Assembly (NCBI GenBank): GCA_016280345.1
Contig: JAEEGN010000148.1
Coordinates: forward strand, 1-10,755
Length of the DNA: 10,755 bases
Origin: Selenomonadaceae bacterium
GTDB lineage: Bacteria; Bacillota; Negativicutes; Selenomonadales; Selenomonadaceae
Reading direction: 5' to 3'
Below the pieces are notes generated by a model, which was not told where the DNA came from, did not search any database, and worked only from the letters and a program-made list of their open reading frames with translations. Of this stretch, positions 1 through 6,560 are shown piece by piece. Every line of letters begins with the position of its first letter. Within the stretch, counting starts at the first letter, position 1. The position numbers and the translations under genes are program-made.

Positions 1-1010
1 TCCACGCTCTTCGCCACGGACTTGTTGTCGTCCCCGGCGATAATGACAAAGGTCTTGTCCAGCACCTGCTGGATGGCGCGCTGCGGCACCAGGATGGCGT
101 TCGGCACCGTTTCGCCGCTCAGGCGCACCCGGGCGAACATCCCTGGCAGCAGGACGCCCCGTGGGTTCGGGAACAGCGCCTTCACCGTCAGGGTGCCGGT
201 GTTCTGTAACAGGGCGCGGTCCGCCTGTACGATGCGGCCCGCCAGCGGGTACTGGCGCCCGTCGGACAGCGTCACCGTGACGATGGCGTCCTCTTTCCGG
301 CCGGCGTTCAGGTCGTGCAGATTGACGAATTTCAGGTATTCCGTCTCACTGATGCTGAACTGCACGTAAACGGGGTCGATGGTACCAATGGAGACCAGGG
401 CCGTCTGACCGGCCACCGCGTAAGTGCCTACGGCGACGTCGTTCACGTCAAGCCGTCCGTTCAGCGGCGCGAAAACCATCGTGTCGTCAAGATCCTCCTC
501 GGCCTTTTTGAGCAGTGCCCCGTAGGCCGCCGCCTGGGCCTGATACTCGTTGACCTTCGCCCGCTGCGTCGTCACCTGCTGCTCAGCGATGGCCGCCGAG
601 GCCAGCAGCTCCTCGTCACGCTGCAGGTCAATCATGGCGTTCTGCAGCGTCGCCTCCGACTGGGCAAGATTCGCCCGGGCCGAAAGCACGGCCGACTCGT
701 ACTGGCGGGAATCAATCTTGTAGAGGGGATCGCCCTCGTTCACGTACTGGCCGCCCTCGATGTATTTCTCCATCACCCGGCCGGAAACGCGGGGCAGGAT
801 CTTCACTTCGTCCTGGCCGCGGATCTGACCGGCGTACTCCGAGGACAACGGCGTATCCTGCCTGAGGGCCTTTATCACCTTTACCGGCGTCGCCTGGGCC
901 TGCTGCTGCTGTTGCTGGCCGCCGCCAAGGCAGCCGCCCAGAAGGGCGCTGGCCGCGAGCATCGCCGCCAGCGCCAGGCTCTTTGCTTTTTTGTTCGTTT
1001 TGAAAAACAC
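1..1010 (-). CDS. RND efflux periplasmic adaptor (membrane fusion) lipoprotein, 3'-truncated by window edge
   Basis: AcrA/MexA-type adaptor that would bridge the inner-membrane RND pump and an outer-membrane channel. About 336 residues are visible and the C-terminus lies beyond the window. I read it from the reverse strand: a short basic N-terminus, a hydrophobic stretch and a lipobox LGGC put the lipidated cysteine at residue 27, followed by a run of six Gln (32-37). Residues about 68-100 form the first lipoyl half (VSGRVMEKYIEGG, then NEGDPLYKID). Residues about 103-175 form the Ala/Gln/Glu-rich alpha-helical hairpin. The second lipoyl half begins at VFAPLNGRLDV, followed by beta-barrel sequence ending near LLPGMFARVRL and ILVPQRAIQQV. 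The start is GTG at 1010 because AAAGGAGGT (1018-1026) lies 7 nt upstream; an in-frame TTG at 1016 is too close to that site. It lies downstream of its pump after a 348-bp gap, the reverse of the acrAB order. The substrate is unknown. Confidence 0.93.
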   Translation of the reverse strand, partial: MFFKTNKKAKSLALAAMLAASALLGGCLGGGQQQQQQAQATPVKVIKALRQDTPLSSEYAGQIRGQDEVKILPRVSGRVMEKYIEGGQYVNEGDPLYKIDSRQYESAVLSARANLAQSEATLQNAMIDLQRDEELLASAAIAEQQVTTQRAKVNEYQAQAAAYGALLKKAEEDLDDTMVFAPLNGRLDVNDVAVGTYAVAGQTALVSIGTIDPVYVQFSISETEYLKFVNLHDLNAGRKEDAIVTVTLSDGRQYPLAGRIVQADRALLQNTGTLTVKALFPNPRGVLLPGMFARVRLSGETVPNAILVPQRAIQQVLDKTFVIIAGDDNKSVAKSV

Positions 1011-1054
1011 GTTCAAGACCTCCTTTATCCCGTACCCTGACGCGGTCACTTTCA

Positions 1055-1079
1055 TTCGCGTTTCGGGCCGTCACGCGAA
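1055..1079 (-). repeat. Leader hairpin upstream of adaptor
   Basis: Perfect 7-bp inverted repeat, TTCGCGT (1055-1061) and ACGCGAA (1073-1079), with an 11-nt loop. It sits in the predicted adaptor 5' UTR, about 30 nt upstream of the ribosome binding site. It may affect leader stability or translation; the function is inferred only from position. Confidence 0.4.
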
Positions 1080-1110
1080 ACCAAACAAAAAATTATTATT
1101 TTCATATTAC

Positions 1111-1118
1111 AACTAACA
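1111..1118. promoter_or_regulatory. Candidate TetR half-operator at adaptor promoter
   Basis: AACTAACA occurs here and also inside the tetR operator (6443-6450 plus the following base). It lies immediately downstream of the adaptor -10, the same relative place and orientation as the operator at the tetR promoter. Only one arm is conserved; the partner arm is poor. Control by the linked TetR protein is inference. Confidence 0.35.
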
Positions 1119-1123
1119 GTACA

Positions 1124-1153
1124 ATCATACATGAAACTTCGTCCAAAAGTCAA
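1124..1153 (-). promoter_or_regulatory. Promoter for adaptor gene
   Basis: On the minus strand TTGACT (1148-1153) is followed after 18 bp by TATGAT (1124-1129). Both hexamers are one mismatch from consensus. Transcription would begin near 1117, leaving a leader of about 107 nt before the GTG start. This gives the adaptor a promoter separate from the upstream tetR-MFS-RND transcript. Confidence 0.6.
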
Positions 1154-1196
1154 GTTAATCCTATCATTTCGCCCTTTTGCCGGCCGGGGAAAGTCC

Positions 1197-1245
1197 GCGA
1201 CCACCCTCTGCCGGCGAGGAAGGATCCGGGGACAGGGGTGGTCGC
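1197..1245 (-). repeat. Long interrupted hairpin downstream of RND pump
   Basis: Perfect 10-bp arms GCGACCACCC (1197-1206) and GGGTGGTCGC (1236-1245). The stem continues inward as CTG/CAG (1208-1210 with 1233-1235) and CCGG/CCGG (1211-1214 with 1226-1229), with a 1-nt bulge on one side, a 3-nt bulge on the other and an 11-nt loop. That makes 17 base pairs within 49 nt. No T-run follows on either strand, so a classic intrinsic terminator is unlikely. It could be a 3'-end stability or processing element, an attenuator, or a protein-binding site. Confidence 0.6.
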
Positions 1246-1250
1246 TGTCG

Positions 1251-1265
1251 TGGCGTAAACCGCCA
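1251..1265 (-). repeat. Small hairpin downstream of RND pump
   Basis: TGGCG (1251-1255) and CGCCA (1261-1265) are perfect arms around a 5-nt loop. It lies 5 bp from the long hairpin, so the pump transcript would carry two adjacent stem-loops about 95 nt past its stop. Role unknown. Confidence 0.4.
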
Positions 1266-1358
1266 ATGCTATTATGTGAATCCCGGTCAGATGGTGAATG
1301 GTTCCGATTGCCAATGATGGGCACGGGGGTGGATAGGGAATTTTCGCTATGAGTCGGA

Positions 1359-4300
1359 TCATGCCTCTTCGGTCAAATCCTGCGTCTCTGGTCGTGAGGG
1401 AAGATGACGCTTCAACGCTGCTGCCGCATACTCGATCAGCACGAAGAAGACCGGTATCAGAAATACGCCGAGAAGCGTAGCGGCAAGCATGCCGCCGACG
1501 ACGGCGATCCCCATGTTGTTGCGCGCTGCCGCTCCCGCGCCCGAGGCGATGGCAAGCGGGATGCAGCCGAGAATGAAGGAGAGGCTCGTCATGATGATGG
1601 GGCGAAGGCGCAACCCTGCCGCCTCAACCGCGGCCTGTACCGGATTCATGCCCGAGTCGGTACGCACTTTCGCGAACTCGACGATGAGGATGGCGTTTTT
1701 CGCTGCCAGACCGATGATCATGATGATGCCGATCTGCATATAGATGCTGTTCTGCTGGTGCAGTACCCACTCGGCGAGCAACGCTCCGAAGATGCCGGTC
1801 GGCACCGTTGCCAGCACCGCGAAGGGAACACTCCAACTTTCATAGAGCGCCGCCAGACACAGGAAAACGAAAGCGAGGGCCATCAGCAGGACCTGCGTGG
1901 TCTTGGATCCGGCCTTTTTCTCCTCACGGCTTTGGCCCGCCCAGTCGATGTTGAAGCCGGCCGGCGCCTTCTCACGTACCACCGCCTCGATGGAGTCCAT
2001 TGCCTGCCCCGAGCTGTATCCCGGCGCCTCGCTGCCCTGGATGGTGATGCTCCGCGCTGCGTTGAACCGCGGAATGATGGCGGCGCCGGTCGAAACCACC
2101 GGCTGGATAAGCGTGTCGAGCGGGACCAGCGTCCCCGTATTTGATTTCACGAAGACAAATTTTGCCGCCTCCGCCGCGTCACGATAATCTGAATCCGACT
2201 GCAGCACGACCTTGTAGGTACGGCCGAAGCGGTTGAAGTCATTGATCTCATAACCGCCGAAGTTCGTTTGCAGCGCCGCGAAAACACTGTCAAGATTGAC
2301 GCCGAGGTTCTTTGCTTTCTCGCGGTCCACTTCGAAATTATATACCAGCCCGTTGGCGGAGTAAGTCGAATACACACCCTGGAGCTCCGGCCGCTGGTTC
2401 GCCGCCGCCACGATTTCCTTCGTGATGGCGTCGAGTTCTTCGTCCGTATGCCCCGCCATATCCTGGAGCTGCAAATTGAAGCCGCTGACATTGCCAAGAC
2501 CTGGCAGAGACGGTGGATTCAGCGCGATGACTGTTGCCTCCGGAGCGATATGGACGCCTTGCCCAAAGGCTTTGCCGATTTGAGCGTCAATGCCGAGGTC
2601 GGGCGTACGGCGAAGAGACCAGTCATCAAGGCCGACGAACATCGTCGCCATGTTGGACTTGAGCGCCTGGGAGAGAATATCGAAGCCATAGACCGACATG
2701 ATGTTTTTGACGCCCGCATTTTGGCGCAGCTCTTCAGAGAAACGCATCAGTGTGTCGTAGGTGCGGTTCAGTGACGTTCCCTCAGGCATGGCGATAGATA
2801 CGATGAAGTAGCCCTGATCCTCCGCCGGGACGAAAGTCGAAGGTACGAGGCGGTTGAGAACCGCCATGGCGACAATGACCACGGCCAAGGTCACAACGGC
2901 GAGCTTTGCGTGATCGATGAGCCACGAGACGCTGTTGACGTATTTCTTCGTCGTGCGATCGAACCAGTCGTTGAATTTGTCGAAGAAACCCCGTCTCTGA
3001 TTCGGGCTGTGCGGCAGAAGCAGTATCGCGCAGAGTGCCGGCGTCAATGTCAGCGCGACGAAGGCGGATAGAGCCATGGAAATGGCGATTGTCAGTGCGA
3101 ACTGCTTGTAGAGAACGCCCATCATACCGCCGAGAAACGCCACCGGCACGAAGACCGCCGCCAGCACGAAGGCGATGGCCACCACCGGGCCCTGCACCTC
3201 GTCCATCGCGATTTTGGTCGCTTCCTTTGGCGAAAGGTGCTTTTCCTCCATATTGCGCTCAACATTCTCGATGACGACGATAGCGTCGTCCACCACCAGG
3301 CCGATAGCCAGCACCATGGCGAAAAGCGTCAGGGTATTGATGGTGAAATCCAGCGCGATGAAGGCACCGAAGGTCGCAATGAGTGATACCGGCACCGCCA
3401 GCATCGGGATCAACGTGGCCCGCCAGCTCTGGAGGAAGAGATAGACAATGATCGCGACGAGAAGCAACGCTTCGAAGAATGTCTCCGCGACTTCCTTGAC
3501 AGAGGCGCTGATAAACGCCGTATTATCGGTGATTTCCACATATTCCATATCGGGCGGGAAGTCTTTCATCGCCGCCTGGATGACCTCCTGGCAGCCCCGC
3601 ACCGTCTCCATCGCGTTGGCGGTGTTCGTCATCTGGATACCAAAGCCGATGCCGTTCTTGCCGTTCGTCCGGGAGCCGACACTGTTCATCCGGGCTCCCG
3701 TTTCCAGGCGGGCGATGTCTTTCAGCCGGACGAATTTTCCCTCGGAGGCTGAGCGTACGATAATATTCTCGAATTCCTCTGTTGTTTTCAGCCGTCCCCG
3801 TACCTTGCCGGTGTACTGCTTTTCCTGGAGTTTCGGGGCCGGCATCTGGCCTACGGTGCCTGCGGGCGCCTGCACGTTCTGCTCGCGGACCGCGAGGATG
3901 ACGTCCGAGATGGTGAGGCTGAGCTCGGCGAGCTTATCCGGGTTCAGCCAGACCCGCATCGCGAAGTCCGGGCCGAAAATGTTCACATCGCCAACGCCCG
4001 GTACGCGTTTGATCTGGTCAATGATATAGATGTCGGCGTAGTTTTTCAGGAACTCCAGCGGATACGTTCCGTTCGGCGAAATCAGGCCGCCGATGAGCAC
4101 CATGTCCGCCGAGGCCTTCTTCGTCGTCACACCGTACCCCAGTACCTCCGCCGGCAGACTGTTCGCGGCGATGGACACGTTGTTCTGTACCTTGACCGTG
4201 TCCATATCACCGTCAGAATCCAGTCCAAAATAGACGGACATACTGTACTGGCCCGTATCATCTGAGATCGAGGTCATGTAGTCCATGCCCTCAGTGCCGT

Positions 4301-4508
4301 TGACCTGCTGCTCGATGATTTGTGCCACTGTTTCATTGACAACACTGGCATTCGCGCCGACATAGGTGGTCTTTACACTGACGGTCGGTGGCGAGATTTG
4401 CGGGTACTGGGCGATGGGGAGATTGAACCCCGCCACCGCGCCGAGGATAACCATGATGATGGCGATGACAACCGCGAAAATGGGACGTTCAATGAAGAAT
4501 TTGGGCAA
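1359..4508 (-). CDS. RND multidrug efflux pump, AcrB/MexB-like (HAE1 family)
   Basis: Inner-membrane proton/drug antiporter that would capture substrates from the periplasm or membrane and pass them to an outer-membrane channel with the downstream adaptor. From the chosen TTG start it is 1049 residues, the length of E. coli AcrB. It begins MPKFFIERPIFAVVIAI, the usual N-terminus with TM1. D407-D408 in GLVVDDAIVVIENVERN (TM4), K937 in GLAAKNAILIVEFAK (TM10), and R967 and T974 in RLRPIIMT match the AcrB proton-relay residues D407, D408, K940, R971 and T978, so the pump looks functional. Two large periplasmic loops (about 30-335 and 555-870) flank TM blocks in the usual 1+5, 1+5 arrangement. The TTG is chosen because AGGAGGG (4516-4522) lies 7 nt upstream. 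An upstream ATG at 4655 would add 49 polar residues and overlap the MFS gene. The stop is TGA. It is 70 bp from the MFS gene and probably co-transcribed with it. The substrate range cannot be read from sequence. Confidence 0.96.
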   Translation of the reverse strand: MPKFFIERPIFAVVIAIIMVILGAVAGFNLPIAQYPQISPPTVSVKTTYVGANASVVNETVAQIIEQQVNGTEGMDYMTSISDDTGQYSMSVYFGLDSDGDMDTVKVQNNVSIAANSLPAEVLGYGVTTKKASADMVLIGGLISPNGTYPLEFLKNYADIYIIDQIKRVPGVGDVNIFGPDFAMRVWLNPDKLAELSLTISDVILAVREQNVQAPAGTVGQMPAPKLQEKQYTGKVRGRLKTTEEFENIIVRSASEGKFVRLKDIARLETGARMNSVGSRTNGKNGIGFGIQMTNTANAMETVRGCQEVIQAAMKDFPPDMEYVEITDNTAFISASVKEVAETFFEALLLVAIIVYLFLQSWRATLIPMLAVPVSLIATFGAFIALDFTINTLTLFAMVLAIGLVVDDAIVVIENVERNMEEKHLSPKEATKIAMDEVQGPVVAIAFVLAAVFVPVAFLGGMMGVLYKQFALTIAISMALSAFVALTLTPALCAILLLPHSPNQRRGFFDKFNDWFDRTTKKYVNSVSWLIDHAKLAVVTLAVVIVAMAVLNRLVPSTFVPAEDQGYFIVSIAMPEGTSLNRTYDTLMRFSEELRQNAGVKNIMSVYGFDILSQALKSNMATMFVGLDDWSLRRTPDLGIDAQIGKAFGQGVHIAPEATVIALNPPSLPGLGNVSGFNLQLQDMAGHTDEELDAITKEIVAAANQRPELQGVYSTYSANGLVYNFEVDREKAKNLGVNLDSVFAALQTNFGGYEINDFNRFGRTYKVVLQSDSDYRDAAEAAKFVFVKSNTGTLVPLDTLIQPVVSTGAAIIPRFNAARSITIQGSEAPGYSSGQAMDSIEAVVREKAPAGFNIDWAGQSREEKKAGSKTTQVLLMALAFVFLCLAALYESWSVPFAVLATVPTGIFGALLAEWVLHQQNSIYMQIGIIMIIGLAAKNAILIVEFAKVRTDSGMNPVQAAVEAAGLRLRPIIMTSLSFILGCIPLAIASGAGAAARNNMGIAVVGGMLAATLLGVFLIPVFFVLIEYAAAALKRHLPSRPETQDLTEEA

Positions 4509-4515
4509 AGGGATT

Positions 4516-4522
4516 CCCTCCT
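4516..4522 (-). promoter_or_regulatory. Ribosome binding site fixing TTG start of RND pump
   Basis: AGGAGGG on the minus strand, 7 nt before TTG at 4508. It decides the start: the resulting N-terminus aligns with the conserved FFIERPIFA motif of RND pumps. Confidence 0.8.
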
Positions 4523-4578
4523 GAGAGTTTGTTTTCCTGCGCTTTCTCGTGAATTGCCTCCGTTGTGACTGACGTTGC

Positions 4579-5799
4579 TTACGTTTTCCCCGAATCGTAA
4601 GCCCGCAGTCCGCGATATTTTCGCCCGGGAGCGATTCTCCGGCGGAAGATGACAACGCCGAGTCCGTAGCCCAGTACCATCAGCACCGCCATGGGAAGCG
4701 GTGTCCGGTCACCGGCGATGCCTACCAGCGGCATCATGACGCCGCCGAGAATCATGGAGAAAAAGCCCAGAATCGCCGAGGCGCTGCCCGCGTTTTTCCT
4801 CTGGCCCGAGAGCGCCAGGGAAAAACTGGCGGCGCCGATTACGGAGAGCGGCACGACGGTAACGAAGAGTACCGGCAGTACCAGCGGCAGCCCCGCATCG
4901 CACAGGAAGAGGAAGAGCAACAGGACGCTGCCGGCAAACGAGGTGCAGGTGGCGTATTCCAGCAGCGTTTCGTCGGGAATCCGGCCCGCCAGCCTGGCGG
5001 GAATGCTTCCCGCCAGCATGAGTCCCACCCCGATGAAGCCGAAGAGCAGACTGTACGTCTGGGCTGAAACGCCGTACACATTCTGAAAGACAAAGGAAGA
5101 GCCGGCGATATAGGAAAAGAAAGCGCCGAAGATGAAGCACTGCAGCAGGCAATGGCCGAAGAAACAGCGGTCGTGCAGAAGCTCCGGGAAGGCTCGCAGA
5201 GAGGTCGCCATATCCGGGGCACGCCTGACAACGGGCAGCGTTTCCTCAAAGCGAAACGCAGCTCCCACCAGCAGAACGCCGATGACGAGGAGCAATGCGA
5301 ATACGCCGCGCCAGGAGGTGAACAGCAATATCTGACCGCCAGCGACGGGCGCGAGTATAGGCGCCAGTCCGTTCACCATCATCAGGATGGCGAAAAAACG
5401 TGTCAATTCCGGCCCGTCGCAGACATCGCGGGCAATGGCACGGGCGATGACGATGCCGCTGGCTCCGGAAAATCCGGCGATGAAGCGGCATAGCAGGAAA
5501 AGCCAGATGTTTTCCACAACCATGCAGCCAGCTGTCGCCAGGCAGAAAACAAGCATGCCCGCCAAAAGCGGTCCGCGTCGTCCGGCAAGGTCGCTGACCG
5601 GTCCGGCGAAAATCTGTCCCAGCGCCATGCCGAGCATCGTCATCGTCAGCGTCAACTGCGTCAGTGAAGTCGAAATGCCAAAGTCGGCCTGCATTACCGG
5701 CAGAGCCGGCAGATACATATCCGTCGCCAGTGGCGCCAGCGCCGCCAGCATGCCCAGAAAAACCGTCAGCCAGAACTGCCGGCGTTTTGACATTCCCAT
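4579..5799 (-). CDS. MFS multidrug exporter, Bcr/CflA type
   Basis: Probable inner-membrane drug/proton antiporter of the major facilitator superfamily, 406 residues, the usual length for 12-TM Bcr/CflA members. Visible signatures are ATDMYLPALP (25-34) at the end of TM1, typical of Bcr/CflA; motif A-like GPVSDLAGRRGPLLAG (66-81) in the TM2-TM3 loop; and a proline/glycine-rich motif C-like LAPILAPVAGGQI (145-157) in TM5, the antiporter motif. Hydrophobic segments run through to VLMVLGYGLGVVIF near 372-385. The ATG at 5799 has a GAGAGGA site about 9 nt upstream; a second in-frame ATG at 5793 is possible. It starts 31 bp after tetR and ends 70 bp before the RND pump, so it is likely the second gene of the TetR-controlled transcript. 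Family members export drugs such as bicyclomycin, sulfonamides or chloramphenicol; the substrate here is not determinable. Confidence 0.92.
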   Translation of the reverse strand: MGMSKRRQFWLTVFLGMLAALAPLATDMYLPALPVMQADFGISTSLTQLTLTMTMLGMALGQIFAGPVSDLAGRRGPLLAGMLVFCLATAGCMVVENIWLFLLCRFIAGFSGASGIVIARAIARDVCDGPELTRFFAILMMVNGLAPILAPVAGGQILLFTSWRGVFALLLVIGVLLVGAAFRFEETLPVVRRAPDMATSLRAFPELLHDRCFFGHCLLQCFIFGAFFSYIAGSSFVFQNVYGVSAQTYSLLFGFIGVGLMLAGSIPARLAGRIPDETLLEYATCTSFAGSVLLLFLFLCDAGLPLVLPVLFVTVVPLSVIGAASFSLALSGQRKNAGSASAILGFFSMILGGVMMPLVGIAGDRTPLPMAVLMVLGYGLGVVIFRRRIAPGRKYRGLRAYDSGKT

Positions 5800-5830
5800 A
5801 AGGTCACGTCCTCTCTTGCCCTATGCCCGC

Positions 5831-6415
5831 TCAGGCGCGGATACCGCGGGCGAAGCAGCGGGCGCTGAACCGCACCTCTTCTTCCGCCGGTACATCGCTG
5901 ACCGGTCCCAGCATCTGGGCGCAAAAAATGCCCAGATTGAGCGTCATGAAGTAAATCGCCAGCCGTTCGCTGTCAGCGGAGACAATCCGCCCCCGGCGCT
6001 GCATCTCTTCGAAATACTCCGTCAGGAAGGCTTTCAGACGGCGCGGGTCATCCCGGAAATCAATGCCGAGCTCGGCCAGACGCTCTTTTTCTTTGAAGCG
6101 GATGAGCAACGCTTTTTCATTTTCCCGGTTCTGCTGATATTGTATCTCTGCCAGCAGCACCAGGTCATGCTCCGGCTCCCAGGTGAGTTTCTTCCGCAAG
6201 TTGTCCGTGAGGGGCGCCGCGATGGTATGTCGTTCCATAATAGCCGCCAGTAATGCTTTCTTGGAGCCGAAACAGCGGAACAGAGACATTTCACTGACTC
6301 CGGCGGCGGCGGCGATGTCTTTCGTGGTCGTATCCCTGAACCCTCGCCCTGCGATGAGTTCCGTGGCCGCCGTGAGAATCTGGTCTCGGGTTGGCGTTTG
6401 ATTCTTTTGGCTCAT
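5831..6415 (-). CDS. TetR/AcrR family transcriptional repressor
   Basis: 194 residues, typical of the family. Residues about 10-56 form the TetR N-terminal DNA-binding domain: RDQILTAATELIAGRGF, then the helix-turn-helix TTTKDIAAAAGVSEMSLFRCF followed by SKKALLAAI. The rest is the variable helical ligand-binding and dimerisation region, which ends without homology I can name. The ATG at 6415 has AAAGGAGC (6421-6428) 5 nt upstream. The gene leads the MFS-RND-adaptor cluster, and a 24-bp palindrome overlaps its own transcription start. Autorepression, relieved when an efflux substrate binds, is the expected mode (family knowledge plus inference). Two cysteines in the C-terminal half (CAQML, ARCFARG) are the only other obvious points. 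Confidence 0.94.
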   Translation of the reverse strand: MSQKNQTPTRDQILTAATELIAGRGFRDTTTKDIAAAAGVSEMSLFRCFGSKKALLAAIMERHTIAAPLTDNLRKKLTWEPEHDLVLLAEIQYQQNRENEKALLIRFKEKERLAELGIDFRDDPRRLKAFLTEYFEEMQRRGRIVSADSERLAIYFMTLNLGIFCAQMLGPVSDVPAEEEVRFSARCFARGIRA

Positions 6416-6428
6416 AGGATGCTCCTTT

Positions 6429-6452
6429 ATGTTAGTGAGTGATAACTAACAT
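6429..6452. promoter_or_regulatory. TetR operator palindrome
   Basis: Perfect 8-bp arms ATGTTAGT (6429-6436) and ACTAACAT (6445-6452) around an 8-bp centre. The core resembles TTAGTGA..TAACTAA operators common for TetR/AcrR repressors. It overlaps the last two bases of the tetR -10 and covers the transcription start, an ideal place to block RNA polymerase. Confidence 0.75.
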
Positions 6453-6479
6453 TATATGGATCGCCGGTTTTTTTGTCAA
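6451..6479 (-). promoter_or_regulatory. Consensus sigma-A promoter of the tetR-MFS-RND operon
   Basis: On the minus strand a perfect TTGACA (6474-6479), a 17-bp spacer and a perfect TATAAT (6451-6456). It should be very strong unless repressed, which fits the operator directly on its start site. The transcript would begin near 6444 and read tetR, MFS and probably the RND gene. Confidence 0.88.
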
Positions 6480-6505
6480 TGGCTGTCCACCGATTATTTC
6501 CAATT

Positions 6506-6535
6506 AAAAACGGGCGGAGTTTTTCTCCGCCCGTT
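6506..6535 (-). terminator. Intrinsic terminator of the FliD-tail protein gene
   Basis: Perfect 11-bp stem, AACGGGCGGAG (6509-6519) with CTCCGCCCGTT (6525-6535), and a 5-nt loop. On the minus strand it is followed by TTTTTAATT. It lies about 26 bp past the stop at 6561 and about 27 bp before the tetR promoter, so it insulates the efflux operon from upstream transcription. Confidence 0.9.
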
Positions 6536-6560
6536 CGGCCGATCCGTTGGCCAATCTTTT

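Larger units (their letters stand above)
1011..1358. other. Non-coding gap between RND pump and adaptor genes
   Basis: These 348 bp hold no convincing gene. Short open frames here have no supported start or recognisable product. Read on the minus strand from the pump stop, the gap holds an AT-rich near-palindrome (1333-1350), a small hairpin (1251-1265), a long hairpin (1197-1245), a sigma-A-like promoter (1124-1153) with a TetR half-site just past its -10, a leader hairpin (1055-1079) and the adaptor ribosome binding site (1018-1026). It appears to be a regulatory junction that partly uncouples adaptor from pump expression. Confidence 0.7.

Noticed and set aside
315..1040. 241-residue plus-strand open frame opposite the adaptor
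   Set aside because: The minus strand here encodes an unmistakable adaptor; the plus frame has no domain.
1052..1324. 90-residue minus-strand open frame in the pump-adaptor gap
   Set aside because: No ribosome binding site, mixed low-complexity composition, and it runs through the hairpins and promoter.
4509..4655. N-terminal extension of the RND pump to an ATG at 4655
   Set aside because: It would add 49 basic/polar residues absent from the family and overlap the MFS gene by 77 bp. The TTG at 4508 has a strong ribosome binding site and gives the conserved N-terminus.
5387..6253. 288-residue plus-strand open frame across MFS and tetR genes
   Set aside because: It runs antisense over two well-supported genes and shows no family features.
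6509..6535. Bidirectional terminator also serving the tetR side
   Set aside because: No genes converge here: both neighbours are minus-strand and transcription from tetR runs away from it. It serves the upstream gene only.
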